NCBI RefSeq assembly: GCF_000739875.1
Contig: NZ_BBJR01000024.1
Location: 62,001-126,000, forward strand
Source: Comamonas aquatica NBRC 14918
GTDB lineage: Bacteria; Pseudomonadota; Gammaproteobacteria; Burkholderiales; Burkholderiaceae_C
Reading direction: 5' to 3'
Length of the DNA: 64,000 nt
Part shown: positions 18,042-29,432 of the stretch, one piece after another
How positions within the stretch are numbered: position 1 is the first letter of the stretch
How the letters are laid out: every line of letters begins with the position of its first letter
Translations under genes and position numbers: made by a program
Notes under the pieces: generated by a model
The model's input: the letters and a program-made list of their open reading frames with translations, nothing else
The model's database searches: none
What the model was told of the DNA's origin: nothing

Positions 18042-19457
18042 TCACAGGGCGTACGCGCTACCGTGGCTGGGCACAACCACCTCGCTGGTGCCCCAGCCCT
18101 GTTGCTGGCGCAGTGCCGAGGCCAGTGCCTGCGAGGCCTGGGCCTCGCCATGGATGACATAGGCCTTGGCCGGTGGCCGCTCAAAAGCCCGTGCCCAGTC
18201 CAGCAGCGCCCGTTGGTCGGCGTGGGCCGAGAAGCCACCCAGGGTGTGGATCGATGCCTGGACTTCGATGTCGTCACCCAGCAGGCGCACATGGCGCTCG
18301 CCATCGACCAGCCGCCGCCCCAGTGTGCCCTGGGCCTGGAAGCCGGCAATCACCACGGCGCATTCGCGGCGTCCCAGGTTCTGGTGCAGGTGGTGGATCA
18401 CCCGCCCGGCATCGCACATGCCGCTGGCCGAGATGATGACGGCCCCGGACCGCACGCGCGTCAGCTTGATCGAGTCCTGGACATCGCTCACGAAATGGAT
18501 GCGCAGCTGCTGGGTCAGCTGCTTGGCCTGCGCAAACAGCTCGCGGGCTTCGTCGTCAAACAGGGTGAAATGCTTGCGGGTGACTTCCGTGGCGGCAATC
18601 GCCATCGGCGAGTCGATGAAGATGTCCAGCGGCCCCAGCCGCCCCTGCGAGGACAGCTTCAGGAATTCATAGATCAGCTCCTGGGTGCGGCCGACGGCGA
18701 AGGCGGGAATCACCACATTGCCCTTGGCGACCGTGCGCTGGACCACCTCGACCAGCTCGTCGAGCGTGGACGGCATGTCCTTGTGCAGGCGGTCGCCATA
18801 GGTGGACTCGATCAGCAGCACATCGGCACTGTCAATCGGCGTGGGGTCGCGCAGTATGGGCCGCCCCGGCTGCCCCAGGTCGCCGCTGGCCACCAGCTTG
18901 CGGGTGCGCCCCTGCTCGTCGGTCAGCCAGACTTCCAGGATGGCCGAGCCCAGGATGTGCCCCGCGTCACGAAAGCGCACCTTGACCGAGGCATGCGGTG
19001 AGAACTCGGAGTCGTAGTCCACGGTGTGGAACAGCCGCAGGCAGTGGTTCACATCGCGCAGCGTGTACAGCGGCGGCATTATCTTGTGGTGGCGGTGCCG
19101 CCCGTTGGGCTTGCTGGCCCGCTGGGTGCTGCGTTCAAAATCCGTTTCCTGGATGTGGGCGCTGTCCTTGAGCAGGACGTCGACCAGGTCCAGGGTGGCC
19201 GGCGTGGTGAAGATCGGCCCGCTGAAGCCCTGCATGGCCAGCCGCGGCAGCATGCCGCTGTGGTCGATGTGCGCATGGGTCAGCAGCACAAAATCGATGC
19301 GTCGCGGGTCGAAGGCAAAGGGTTCGTAATTGCGTTCCCGGGCTTCGCGGTTGCCCTGAACCATGCCGCAATCAATCAGGAAACGGCAGTCCGCCGCCTC
19401 CACCAGAAAACACGATCCCGTGACTTGCTGGGCGGCACCATGAAAAGTGATCTGCAT
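18042..19457 (-). CDS. MBL-fold/beta-CASP metallo-hydrolase (RNA-processing nuclease family)
   Basis: A 471-residue metallo-beta-lactamase protein of the beta-CASP group, relatives of CPSF-73 and archaeal/bacterial RNA-processing exonucleases. The zinc motif HAHIDHSG (His61, His63, Asp65, His66) is followed by the metal ligand in DAGHILGS, SGDLG, and the beta-CASP blocks including SASGMCDAGRV. GFSAHAD supplies a ligand and YVIHGE the C-terminal His. All catalytic residues appear intact. Its RNA target is unknown, and it is not RNase J, which has extra domains. It is monocistronic on the minus strand. Confidence 0.92.
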   Translation of the reverse strand: MQITFHGAAQQVTGSCFLVEAADCRFLIDCGMVQGNREARERNYEPFAFDPRRIDFVLLTHAHIDHSGMLPRLAMQGFSGPIFTTPATLDLVDVLLKDSAHIQETDFERSTQRASKPNGRHRHHKIMPPLYTLRDVNHCLRLFHTVDYDSEFSPHASVKVRFRDAGHILGSAILEVWLTDEQGRTRKLVASGDLGQPGRPILRDPTPIDSADVLLIESTYGDRLHKDMPSTLDELVEVVQRTVAKGNVVIPAFAVGRTQELIYEFLKLSSQGRLGPLDIFIDSPMAIAATEVTRKHFTLFDDEARELFAQAKQLTQQLRIHFVSDVQDSIKLTRVRSGAVIISASGMCDAGRVIHHLHQNLGRRECAVVIAGFQAQGTLGRRLVDGERHVRLLGDDIEVQASIHTLGGFSAHADQRALLDWARAFERPPAKAYVIHGEAQASQALASALRQQQGWGTSEVVVPSHGSAYAL

Positions 19458-19660
19458 GAATGAGGATCCGGGCCTGTCCCTGTGTTACAGGAGAGCACAC
19501 CACCCTCGGACAGGCCTGTGCAGCGGTGGTGCACAGGTCCACCATACGCCAGAAACGGAGGGCAGTTCAAGCCAGGCGCGGTGCGTGGCCCGCTGTGGCA
19601 GCCTGGCTTGATACAGGGCAAACCGTGCGCTGCCTGGCACCGTGGGTGCACGCTGCCATG

Positions 19661-19681
19661 AAAAAGCGCCCCGAAGGGCGC
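19661..19681 (-). terminator. Intrinsic terminator of katG
   Basis: GCGCCC (19666-19671) pairs with GGGCGC (19676-19681) across a four-base loop, read UUCG on the minus strand. Five U residues follow (19661-19665). It lies 45 bases after the katG stop. Confidence 0.85.
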
Positions 19682-19726
19682 GGCAGGAGCGGGTCAGCGC
19701 TGGGGCCGGGGCCCCAGGGCGGTGCC

Positions 19727-22413
<2,687 letters not shown>

Positions 22414-22956
22414 TCAGCCGGCCAGCAGCTTGTGGACCAGGTCTGCAGCGGTTGAGGCGCAGTACTTGCGCATCAGCCGGGCGCGGTAGATTTCCACGGT
22501 GCGGTGGCTGATGTTCAGGGCCCGGCCAATTTCCTTGGACGTCAGCCCCTCCAGCAGGCGTGCCGCCACCTCGCGTTCGCGGCCGGTGAGCTCGGCCTTG
22601 ACGGGGCGCTGGGCCGAGAGGTCCTCAAAGCTCCAGATACCCGCCGCATGGGGTTCGCTGCGGTCCAGGGCCCGGCCGCTGACGTGGCACCAGAAGGTTT
22701 CGCCCGTGCCCCGCTTCATGATGCGGTTGTCGGCGTAAAAGCCTTTGGCATTCAGAATGGGCGCCATGTGGGCCCCGAGGCGTTCGTATTCATCGGCCGA
22801 GGGGTAGAGCACCTGGAAGGATTGGCCGATCAGCAATTCGCGCGAGGTGGCGAACATCTCGCACACATGCTGGTTGCAGTCGACCATGATGCGGTTGCGG
22901 GAGATCACCAGCCCGACGGGCGCCAGATCGAATGCCAAACGGTGGTCCAGGTTCAT
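22414..22956 (-). CDS. PAS-LuxR transcriptional regulator
   Basis: A 180-residue regulator with an N-terminal PAS domain (about residues 8-118) and a C-terminal LuxR/NarL helix-turn-helix (LTGREREVAARLLEGLTSKEIG, then ISHRTVEIYRARLMRKY). It lacks a receiver domain, so control would come through ligand or redox sensing by the PAS domain. It is transcribed away from scoA, and the 79 bases between the two starts contain a perfect palindrome, so it probably controls scoA-DUF3806-scoB and itself. The signal is not known. Confidence 0.9.
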   Translation of the reverse strand: MNLDHRLAFDLAPVGLVISRNRIMVDCNQHVCEMFATSRELLIGQSFQVLYPSADEYERLGAHMAPILNAKGFYADNRIMKRGTGETFWCHVSGRALDRSEPHAAGIWSFEDLSAQRPVKAELTGREREVAARLLEGLTSKEIGRALNISHRTVEIYRARLMRKYCASTAADLVHKLLAG

Positions 22957-22975
22957 GTGGGTAAGACTTTAAGAA

Positions 22976-23001
22976 ATACTACGTACGTAGCTACGTAGTA
23001 T
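22976..23001. promoter_or_regulatory. Perfect inverted repeat in the divergent PAS-LuxR/scoA promoter region
   Basis: Arms ATACTACGTA (22976-22985) and TACGTAGTAT (22992-23001) are exact reverse complements around six bases (CGTAGC). Each arm carries TACGTA, and ACGTACGT and CTACGTAG are nested inside. The position between divergent starts and the half-site type suit dimer binding by the adjacent LuxR-type regulator. Binding is inferred. Confidence 0.72.
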
Positions 23002-23035
23002 CGTTGCAAGTGGCTCAAGATCAATAGGAGACAAC

Positions 23036-23734
23036 GTGAAAAAACTCTATCCCTCTGCGGCGGCGGCCTTGCAAGGCGTGGTGGCCGATGGGCAATTGCT
23101 GGCGGTTGGCGGCTTTGGCCTGTGCGGTATCCCCGAGGCACTGATTGACGCCCTGCGCGACAGCGGTGTCAAGGACCTGACGATCGCCTCGAACAATGCC
23201 GGCGTCGATGGCTTTGGCCTGGGCAAGCTGCTGGAAACCCGCCAGATCAAGAAGATGATCGCCAGCTACGTGGGTGAGAACAAGGAATTCGAGCGCCAGT
23301 ACCTGGCGGGCGAGCTGGAACTGGAATTCACGCCGCAAGGCACGCTGGCTGAGAAGATGCGCGCCGGTGGCGCCGGCATTCCCGCCTTCTTCACCAAGAC
23401 CGGCGTGGGCACGCAGGTGGCCGAGGGCAAGGAGCTGCGCGAATTCGACGGCGAAACCTATGTGATGGAACGTGCCATCGTGGCCGATGTGTCCCTGGTC
23501 AAGGCCTGGCGCGCCGACAAGAGCGGCAACCTGCAGTTCCGCCTGACGGCGCGCAACTTCAACCCGGCAGCGGCCACCTGCGGCAAAGTCTGCATCGTGG
23601 AGGTCGAGGAAGTGGTCGAGATTGGCGAGATCGCGCCCGACGACATCCACCTGCCCGGCATCTATGTGCACCGCATCGTGCACAACGCCACGCCCGAAAA
23701 GCGCATCGAAAAGCGCACCGTGCGCGAGGCCTGA
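23036..23734 (+). CDS. scoA: 3-oxoacid CoA-transferase subunit A
   Basis: The alpha subunit of succinyl-CoA:3-ketoacid CoA-transferase, which activates acetoacetate with succinyl-CoA for ketone-body and polyhydroxybutyrate breakdown. The glycine-rich [16 protein letters not shown] near residue 25 is the CoA-transferase family I signature, and [14 protein letters not shown] follows. The length of 232 residues is normal. The ribosome site AGGAG lies 9 bases before the start codon. A gene for a DUF3806 protein separates it from its partner scoB, which is unusual because the pair is normally adjacent. Confidence 0.95.
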   Translation: MKKLYPSAAAALQGVVADGQLLAVGGFGLCGIPEALIDALRDSGVKDLTIASNNAGVDGFGLGKLLETRQIKKMIASYVGENKEFERQYLAGELELEFTPQGTLAEKMRAGGAGIPAFFTKTGVGTQVAEGKELREFDGETYVMERAIVADVSLVKAWRADKSGNLQFRLTARNFNPAAATCGKVCIVEVEEVVEIGEIAPDDIHLPGIYVHRIVHNATPEKRIEKRTVREA

Positions 23735-23737
23735 GCC

Positions 23738-24223
23738 ATGGGGAAACTGTCGCATTCGCCCGATGCGTCCGAGGCAGTGGTCACAGCCAGCGTGCCGGTG
23801 TTTCGCGCCCTGGCGGCGCACGAGCAGGATCAGCTGGACCGCGAACGCCTGCTGGTGTGCCAGGTCGCAGCCCGTGAACTGGGGCTGAACGACTGGAGCA
23901 TGGACCGCTCAGGGCTGGTGCAGTTGCAGGCGCTGCTGGACCGGGGCCTGGTGCAGCCGGACAACCTGCTGCTGGCCCGCGGGCTGGGCGTGGTGCTGGG
24001 CGATGTGCTGACCTGCGAGCTGGACGATATGGACTGGCACATGGTGAGCAACGACTGGGGCACCGACCCCGTGGTTCGCTTTCGCGACTCCAGCATCCAA
24101 GTCGGGGCGCGCGACATGGTCCTCAAACGGCTTGAAGACGGTCAGGCGGTCGATCTGGTGCAGCTGCTCGACGGTGTGGTTTCTCACCTGCAGCCCATGA
24201 TCGACTCCGGCGACTACCAATAA
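23738..24223 (+). CDS. DUF3806-like protein between scoA and scoB
   Basis: A 161-residue soluble acidic protein. The stretch GLGVVLGDVLTCEL, then DWHMVSNDWGTDPVVRF and DMVLKRLEDGQAVDL, resembles the DUF3806 family, of unknown function. There is no signal peptide, membrane helix or catalytic motif. It starts 3 bases after the scoA stop and ends 30 bases before scoB, so it is surely cotranscribed with both. A role in assembly or control of the CoA-transferase is possible but rests only on position. Confidence 0.8.
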   Translation: MGKLSHSPDASEAVVTASVPVFRALAAHEQDQLDRERLLVCQVAARELGLNDWSMDRSGLVQLQALLDRGLVQPDNLLLARGLGVVLGDVLTCELDDMDWHMVSNDWGTDPVVRFRDSSIQVGARDMVLKRLEDGQAVDLVQLLDGVVSHLQPMIDSGDYQ

Positions 24224-24253
24224 CGTCAATCACGATTTATTCAGGAGGCTCTT

Positions 24254-24892
24254 ATGCCTTGGACCCAAGACCAGATGGCCGCACGCGCGGCCCAGGAACT
24301 CGAAGACGGCTTCTACGTCAACCTCGGTATCGGCATCCCCACCCTGGTGGCCAACCACACGGGCGACAAGGAAGTGTGGCTGCAGTCCGAGAACGGCATG
24401 CTGGGCATCGGCCCCTTCCCGACCGAAGAGGAGGTCGACGCCGACCTGATCAATGCCGGCAAGCAGACCGTGACCACCATCCCTGGCTCGGCCATCTTTG
24501 GCTCGGACCAGTCCTTCGCCATGATCCGTGGCGGCAAGATCAATCTGTCCATCCTGGGCGCCATGCAGGTGTCCGAGCGGGGCGACCTGGCCAACTGGAT
24601 GATCCCCGGCAAGATGGTCAAGGGCATGGGCGGCGCCATGGACCTGGTGGCCGGCGTCAAGCGCGTGATCGTGCTGATGGAACACGTGGCCAAGAAGAAG
24701 GATGGCACCACCGACCTGAAGATCCTGCCGCACTGCAGCCTGCCGCTGACCGGCGTGGGCGTGGTGGACCGCATCATCACCGACCTGGGCGTGATGGACG
24801 TCACGCCCCAGGGCCTGCGTCTGGTGGAGCTGGCCGAGGGCGTGAGTTTCGAGGAGATCCAGTCCAAGACCGGGGTGACCTTGCTGCGCTGA
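24254..24892 (+). CDS. scoB: 3-oxoacid CoA-transferase subunit B
   Basis: The catalytic beta subunit. The active-site glutamate that forms the CoA thioester is in SENGMLG (Glu46), and [10 protein letters not shown] is the family signature. The length of 212 residues is normal for bacterial ScoB. The ribosome site AGGAGG lies about 8 bases upstream. It is the last gene of the three-gene unit and is followed by an intrinsic terminator. Confidence 0.96.
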   Translation: MPWTQDQMAARAAQELEDGFYVNLGIGIPTLVANHTGDKEVWLQSENGMLGIGPFPTEEEVDADLINAGKQTVTTIPGSAIFGSDQSFAMIRGGKINLSILGAMQVSERGDLANWMIPGKMVKGMGGAMDLVAGVKRVIVLMEHVAKKKDGTTDLKILPHCSLPLTGVGVVDRIITDLGVMDVTPQGLRLVELAEGVSFEEIQSKTGVTLLR

Positions 24893-24914
24893 GCGCCGGT
24901 TTTTGACGACTGTC

Positions 24915-24945
24915 AAGCCCGCACCCAGTCCGGTGCGGGCTTTTT
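24915..24945 (+). terminator. Intrinsic terminator of the sco operon
   Basis: An 11-base perfect stem, 24915-24925 with 24932-24942 (core GCCCGCACC/GGTGCGGGC), loop CAGTCC, then a T-run to 24945. It lies 23 bases after scoB. Confidence 0.92.
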
Positions 24946-24995
24946 GACTTGGGGAATCCACTAACATCGGCACCGTCGCAACTTGCTTTTTACGG

Positions 24996-26372
24996 ATGAA
25001 TTCGGCCACAGCGGATGCTGCCTCCTTGCTTTTGAATGCGTCGTCCCTGCACAACGACGCGCACTTCCTGCGTGCCGTCACCGGCATGGCCGACAGCCAG
25101 GAGGTGGTGGCCGACAGCGCGATCTACTCCGAAAGCGGCATCAAGCTGCTGGACAAGGGCGGGCGCATCGACAGCCGCCTGTACGAGCAGCTGATCCAGC
25201 ACCGGCTGGCGACATCGATCGATGAGCAGCTGAGCACCCGCAATGCGGTGGACCGCGCCTGCCTGGAAGCCCAGGTGCTGCTGCTGTCCGGCTCGACGCC
25301 GCTGGGCCAGTTGCTGGCGCAGCACATGGGCGAGCGCCACCACCTGCTGCTGGAGGCACTGCGGCATTTGAAGTGGCCCCAGCCGGCCAGCTTCAAGATG
25401 ACGGTGATGCGCCACCAGATGCCGGAGCTGTTCGAGCACAGCGTGCTGATGATGATGGTGACGGTCTTTCTGGGCGTGCAGCAGGGCATGGAGCCTGCGG
25501 AGTGCGCGGACCTGGCGGCGGCGGCGCTGCTGCACGACGTGGGCATGCTCTATATGCCGCCCAACTGGTTGAACCCCCGGCACAAGCTGACACCGCAGGA
25601 GCACCGACAGCTGGCCGCGCATTCCATCACCGCCATGCTGGTGGTGCAGGGCGCCAAGGTCTACCCCCAGGCGGTGGCCGATGCCGTGCTGGAGCACCAT
25701 GAACGCCTGGACGGCAGCGGCTATCCGCGCCACACCAAGGGCGACGAGGTGGGGCCCTGGGGGCGCATTCTGATGCTGGCCGAGGTGGTGTCTGCGTTCT
25801 ACAGCAAGTTCTCGGACATGCCGGCCCAGCGCCTGTCGCTGATGCTGCGCATGAACCACAGCCGCTTTGACGCAGCGCTGACGAAGCACGTGTTTGCGCT
25901 GCTGGCGCAGGCCGTGCCGGCCGCGGCCACGGCGGTCACGCACACCAGCGCCGAGGTGCGCGAGGTGATCGCCACACTGGGCGCCGTGTTCCAGCACTGG
26001 ACGGCGTGCAAGCGCAAGTTCCCATCGCAGTGGCAGGCCCTGCCCGGTGGGCGCGCTGGCGTGTACGTGGACCTGCGCATGCAGGCGCTGGAAAAATCCC
26101 TGGCCGAATCGGGCTCGCACCCGCGCCAGCAGGCGGACTGGCTGCGCATGCTCGAGGAGGACCCCTCCAGCATGGGCGAGCTGGTGTTGATCAACAAAGA
26201 GGCGCTGTGGCAGGTCAACAATTGCATCGAGGCCTGCGTGCGGCGCTGGCCACAGCTGCTGCAGCCGCGCACCACCTTCGATGCGGCCATGCACGACTGG
26301 CTGCAGAGCTGCCGCATGGTGCTGGGCCATGCGGCCTTGCCCGCCACGGTCAATGCGGATGCTGCGATTTGA
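24996..26372 (+). CDS. HD-GYP domain protein, probable cyclic-di-GMP phosphodiesterase
   Basis: A 458-residue cytoplasmic protein with an uncharacterised N-terminal part (about 1-140) and a central HD-GYP domain. The metal pair is in LLHDVGM (His180, Asp181) and the signature is HHERLDGSGYP (234-244). The usual Lys after HDxG is Met here, although the GYP end is intact. HD-GYP proteins hydrolyse c-di-GMP and thereby reduce surface attachment. No receiver or membrane domain is present, so how activity is controlled is not visible. It is a single-gene unit with its own terminator. Confidence 0.85.
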   Translation: MNSATADAASLLLNASSLHNDAHFLRAVTGMADSQEVVADSAIYSESGIKLLDKGGRIDSRLYEQLIQHRLATSIDEQLSTRNAVDRACLEAQVLLLSGSTPLGQLLAQHMGERHHLLLEALRHLKWPQPASFKMTVMRHQMPELFEHSVLMMMVTVFLGVQQGMEPAECADLAAAALLHDVGMLYMPPNWLNPRHKLTPQEHRQLAAHSITAMLVVQGAKVYPQAVADAVLEHHERLDGSGYPRHTKGDEVGPWGRILMLAEVVSAFYSKFSDMPAQRLSLMLRMNHSRFDAALTKHVFALLAQAVPAAATAVTHTSAEVREVIATLGAVFQHWTACKRKFPSQWQALPGGRAGVYVDLRMQALEKSLAESGSHPRQQADWLRMLEEDPSSMGELVLINKEALWQVNNCIEACVRRWPQLLQPRTTFDAAMHDWLQSCRMVLGHAALPATVNADAAI

Positions 26373-26427
26373 GGAGCTGGCTGCGCGCGTATTTCAAGAG
26401 GTTTGAATACGTTAGATTCTGAATACC

Positions 26428-26459
26428 AAGGAGCTCCTGCGCAAGGTGCTCCTTTTTTT
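26428..26459 (+). terminator. Intrinsic terminator after the HD-GYP gene
   Basis: AAGGAGC (26428-26434) pairs with GCTCCTT (26448-26454), and a seven-T run ends at 26459. The loop is 13 bases. It lies 56 bases downstream of the stop. Confidence 0.75.
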
Positions 26460-26586
26460 ATGTAATCAGGCTGTCACGTGCCAGGCCTAAGCTGCGTTCC
26501 ACACGCTCCGATGTTGCACACCCGCGCGGCCATGACGGCTGCGTGCGGCCACCGATGCGGTGGCCCGATCACCCAGGATTTTTGCC

Positions 26587-26829
26587 ATGCACAGCCCCTA
26601 CGCCGGCGCCCACCCGGGCATCACCATGGACCGCTTCACCTTTGTGCCGCATGCACAGCCCACAGACGGGCCGGGCTTTGTGTCGCAGTTGCGCATCGAC
26701 AGCGGCGCCGGCGCGGCGCGCTACCAGCGCCTGTTCACCTTCACCCCGGTGTTCGAGTCGGCGGACGGTGCGCTGGCCTATGCCGTGGACCAGGCCAGTG
26801 CCTGGATGCAGCGCAAGACGCTGGCCTGA
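26587..26829 (+). CDS. Small protein of unknown function
   Basis: An 80-residue product with no signal peptide or membrane helix, and no family I recognise. It reads like a compact folded protein, with alternating hydrophobic and charged residues in RYQRLFTFTPVFESADGALAYAV. ATG 26587 is preferred over GTG 26560, since the nine extra codons lie in poorly structured sequence. It is followed after 20 bases by a hairpin that ends selD from the other strand. It may be real from codon use, but that is a judgement. Confidence 0.5.
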   Translation: MHSPYAGAHPGITMDRFTFVPHAQPTDGPGFVSQLRIDSGAGAARYQRLFTFTPVFESADGALAYAVDQASAWMQRKTLA

Positions 26830-26850
26830 AGCCGGCCCAGGAATAGATAC

Positions 26851-26883
26851 AAAAAAAGCCCCGGGTGCTGCCACCTGGGGCTT
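26851..26883 (-). terminator. Intrinsic terminator of selD
   Basis: Bases 26856-26867 pair with 26872-26883 (12 pairs, one G-U) around a four-base loop. On the minus strand the stem is followed by seven U (26851-26857), 29 bases after the selD stop. Confidence 0.9.
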
Positions 26884-26911
26884 GGGCATGGGCGCTGTGT
26901 GAACGCTGGCG

Positions 26912-27991
26912 TCAGGCCACGTGCACCTGGGCCGCGCCGGCTTGCATGCGACCCACGACGGCAGCTTGGGCAAAGCCGCTGCTGCTGAAGATGTCCAGCA
27001 CCTGGTCCACCGTTTCGGGGGTGCAGGACACCAGCAGGCCGCCGGAGGTCTGCGGATCGGTCAGCAGGGCGCGTTGGGCATCGCTGATGTGGCTGGCCAG
27101 TTGCACGGTGTCGCCGTACGAGGCCCAGTTGCGGCCGGACGCGCCGGTGAACACGCCTTGCTGCGCCAGTTCCATGACGCCGGGCAGCACGGGCAGGGCC
27201 TGCATGTCCAGGTGGGCCGTCAGCTGTGCGCCGCGTGCCAGTTCCAGGCTGTGGCCCAGCAGGCCGAAGCCGGTCACATCGGTCAGGGCGTGCACGCCGG
27301 CCAGCTGCGACAGTGCTGCGCCGGGGCGGTTGAGCTGGGTGGTGGCCGCCACCATGGCCTGGTAGCCCGCGGCATCCAGCAGGTTCTTCTTCAGCGCGGC
27401 CGACTGGATGCCCACCCCCAGGGGCTTGCCCAGCACCAGCACGTCGCCGGCCTGGGCGTCGGCGTTGCGCTTGATGTGCTGGGGGTTGACGATGCCAATG
27501 CCGACCAAGCCGTAAATCGGCTCGACCGAGTCGATGGAGTGCCCGCCGGCCAGGGGAATGCCGGCTTCCTGGCAGATGGAGGCCCCGCCTTCCAGGATGG
27601 CGGCGATGGTCTCGTGCGGCAGCACATTGATGGGCATGCCGACGATGGCCAGCGCCATCAGGGGCGTGCCGCCCATGGCGTAGATGTCGCTGAGCGCATT
27701 GGTGGCGGCAATCCGGCCAAAGTCGCGCGGATCGTCCACGATGGGCATGAAGAAGTCGGTGGTGGCGACGATGGCCTGTTCATCGTTGATCCGATAGACC
27801 GCGGCATCGTCGGCGGTTTCCGTGCCCACCAGCAGGTCCGGGAAGAACTGCTTGGGCAGGGTGCTCTGGCCGATCAGCTTGGCCAGAACGCCGGGGGCAA
27901 TCTTGCAGCCGCAGCCGCCGCCGTGCGACAGGGAGGTCAGGCGGGGGGGCGTGTGGGCAGAGGTGGTGGGGGAAGCTTGGGTCATGGTCAT
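26912..27991 (-). CDS. selD: Selenide, water dikinase (selenophosphate synthetase)
   Basis: SelD makes selenophosphate from selenide and ATP, the selenium donor for Sec-tRNA and for tRNA 2-selenouridine. The N-terminal catalytic loop GGGCGCK has Cys27 in the position that is Sec or Cys in the family, and the essential Lys30. GGHSID, ALTDVTGFGLLGH and TDPQTSGGLL are conserved nucleotide-site motifs. The length of 359 residues is normal. It shares a selenium role with selA, selB, selC and selU, but here it is separated from them by the chemotaxis cluster. Confidence 0.97.
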   Translation of the reverse strand: MTMTQASPTTSAHTPPRLTSLSHGGGCGCKIAPGVLAKLIGQSTLPKQFFPDLLVGTETADDAAVYRINDEQAIVATTDFFMPIVDDPRDFGRIAATNALSDIYAMGGTPLMALAIVGMPINVLPHETIAAILEGGASICQEAGIPLAGGHSIDSVEPIYGLVGIGIVNPQHIKRNADAQAGDVLVLGKPLGVGIQSAALKKNLLDAAGYQAMVAATTQLNRPGAALSQLAGVHALTDVTGFGLLGHSLELARGAQLTAHLDMQALPVLPGVMELAQQGVFTGASGRNWASYGDTVQLASHISDAQRALLTDPQTSGGLLVSCTPETVDQVLDIFSSSGFAQAAVVGRMQAGAAQVHVA

Positions 27992-28124
27992 TCAATGGCT
28001 GCACGCAGCACGACAGGTGGCTTGAGAGGCATGGAGAGACGGCACCCGCAGGTGCGCCCCACATTGTGCGCCAGTTCACGGCCTGGGCGGGTGGGGTGCG
28101 GCCATCGCCGCGGAGCGTGCGTGC

Positions 28125-29411
28125 TCAATCCAGGGGCGTGAGGGCTGGCGCCAGGGCGGGCGAGGGCTGCAGGCGCAATTCGGGCAGGCGGGCGCGGTGG
28201 CTGCGCAGCCAGGCCGGGATGTCCTGCGCCGGCATGGGCCGGGCAATCAGGTAGCCCTGGCCGACGGCACAGCCGCAGCGTTGCAGCAGGCACCAGTCTT
28301 CCATGGTCTCGATGCCTTCGGCCACGGAGACCAGCTCCAGGCGCTTGGCCATGTCCAGCGCCGACTCCAGAATCACGCCCAGGTTGCGGCGCTGGTGCGC
28401 GCCGTGCACAAAGCTGCGGTCGATCTTCAGCTCCGAGAAGGGCAGGCGCGCCAGCTGCTGCATGGACGAGAAACCGGTGCCGTAGTCGTCGATGGACAGC
28501 CCAAAGCCCTTGAGCCGCAGGCGGGTGAGCACGGCAATCGCCTTGCCCAGATGTTCCACGCCCGCGCTTTCGGTGATTTCCAGCACCACCTGGGATGGGC
28601 TGATGGCACTGCTTTCCACCAGGGAGGTGATCTCTTGCACGATGCCGGGGTTGTCCAGCAGCAGGGGCGACAGGTTGATGGCCAGCTTGGGGGTGAAGCC
28701 CATGTGCACCCAGGCAGCGGCCTGGCGTATCGATTTGCGCAGCACCCGCAGCGTCAGGTCGAAGATCAGGCCTTCCTTTTCGGCCAGCGCAATGAACTGG
28801 TCGGGGGGGATGCGGCCCAGGCTGGGGTGCGTCCAACGGGCCAGCACTTCCATGCCGCGCACCAGGCCCGTGCGGATGTCGACCTTGGGCTGGTAGTGCA
28901 CGTCGATGTGTTCGCAGTCGATGGCGTGGCACAGGTCCTGGGTGCTGATGGGCAGGGGCTGCCGCGGGCCGGACTGCAGCACATTGCCCTTGAGGCATTG
29001 GCTGTAGTGTTGCAGCGCGGACTCCAGCTGTTCCTGGCGCAGGGGCTTGGGCAGCGACCCCAGCATGGGCAGGCCCAGGGTGCTGCTCAGTTCCTGCACC
29101 GCGTTCAGGATGCCCTGCTGCTGGCTGGACACCACCAACATCGGGATCTTCCAGCCCTTGTCCTGCAGTTGCGTGATCAGCTCCACCCCGTCCATGACGG
29201 GCATGTGCAGGTCGATCAGCATCACATCGGGCTTGAGGCGCAGCATGGCCAGCTGCTCCAGCGCCTCCACACCGTGACAGGCCTCGTAAATCAGGCCGAT
29301 GCCGAGCTGGCGACACAGCTGCGCCGCGTGGTCGCGCTGCACGGGACTGTCGTCCACCACCATGATGGACTGCAGACCTAGCGATGACGGGACTGAGTGT
29401 GTCAATGGCAT
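28125..29411 (-). CDS. Response regulator with EAL c-di-GMP phosphodiesterase domain
   Basis: A 428-residue cytoplasmic protein. The N-terminal receiver has Asp67 (LIDLHMPVMDG). The C-terminal EAL domain has EVL in place of EAL (GMEVLARW, Glu189), an accepted active variant, and keeps the remaining metal and catalytic residues: NLS, LEITES, IDDYGTGFSS, LKIDRSFV, AEGIET and GQGYLIARPM. It should therefore break down c-di-GMP under phosphorylation control. It is the last gene of the chemotaxis cluster, 21 bases after cheW, so CheA is the likely kinase. It would link chemotaxis signalling to the motile/sessile switch. Confidence 0.9.
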   Translation of the reverse strand: MPLTHSVPSSLGLQSIMVVDDSPVQRDHAAQLCRQLGIGLIYEACHGVEALEQLAMLRLKPDVMLIDLHMPVMDGVELITQLQDKGWKIPMLVVSSQQQGILNAVQELSSTLGLPMLGSLPKPLRQEQLESALQHYSQCLKGNVLQSGPRQPLPISTQDLCHAIDCEHIDVHYQPKVDIRTGLVRGMEVLARWTHPSLGRIPPDQFIALAEKEGLIFDLTLRVLRKSIRQAAAWVHMGFTPKLAINLSPLLLDNPGIVQEITSLVESSAISPSQVVLEITESAGVEHLGKAIAVLTRLRLKGFGLSIDDYGTGFSSMQQLARLPFSELKIDRSFVHGAHQRRNLGVILESALDMAKRLELVSVAEGIETMEDWCLLQRCGCAVGQGYLIARPMPAQDIPAWLRSHRARLPELRLQPSPALAPALTPLD

Positions 29412-29432
29412 GGTGGCTTTAAAACGACAAGC

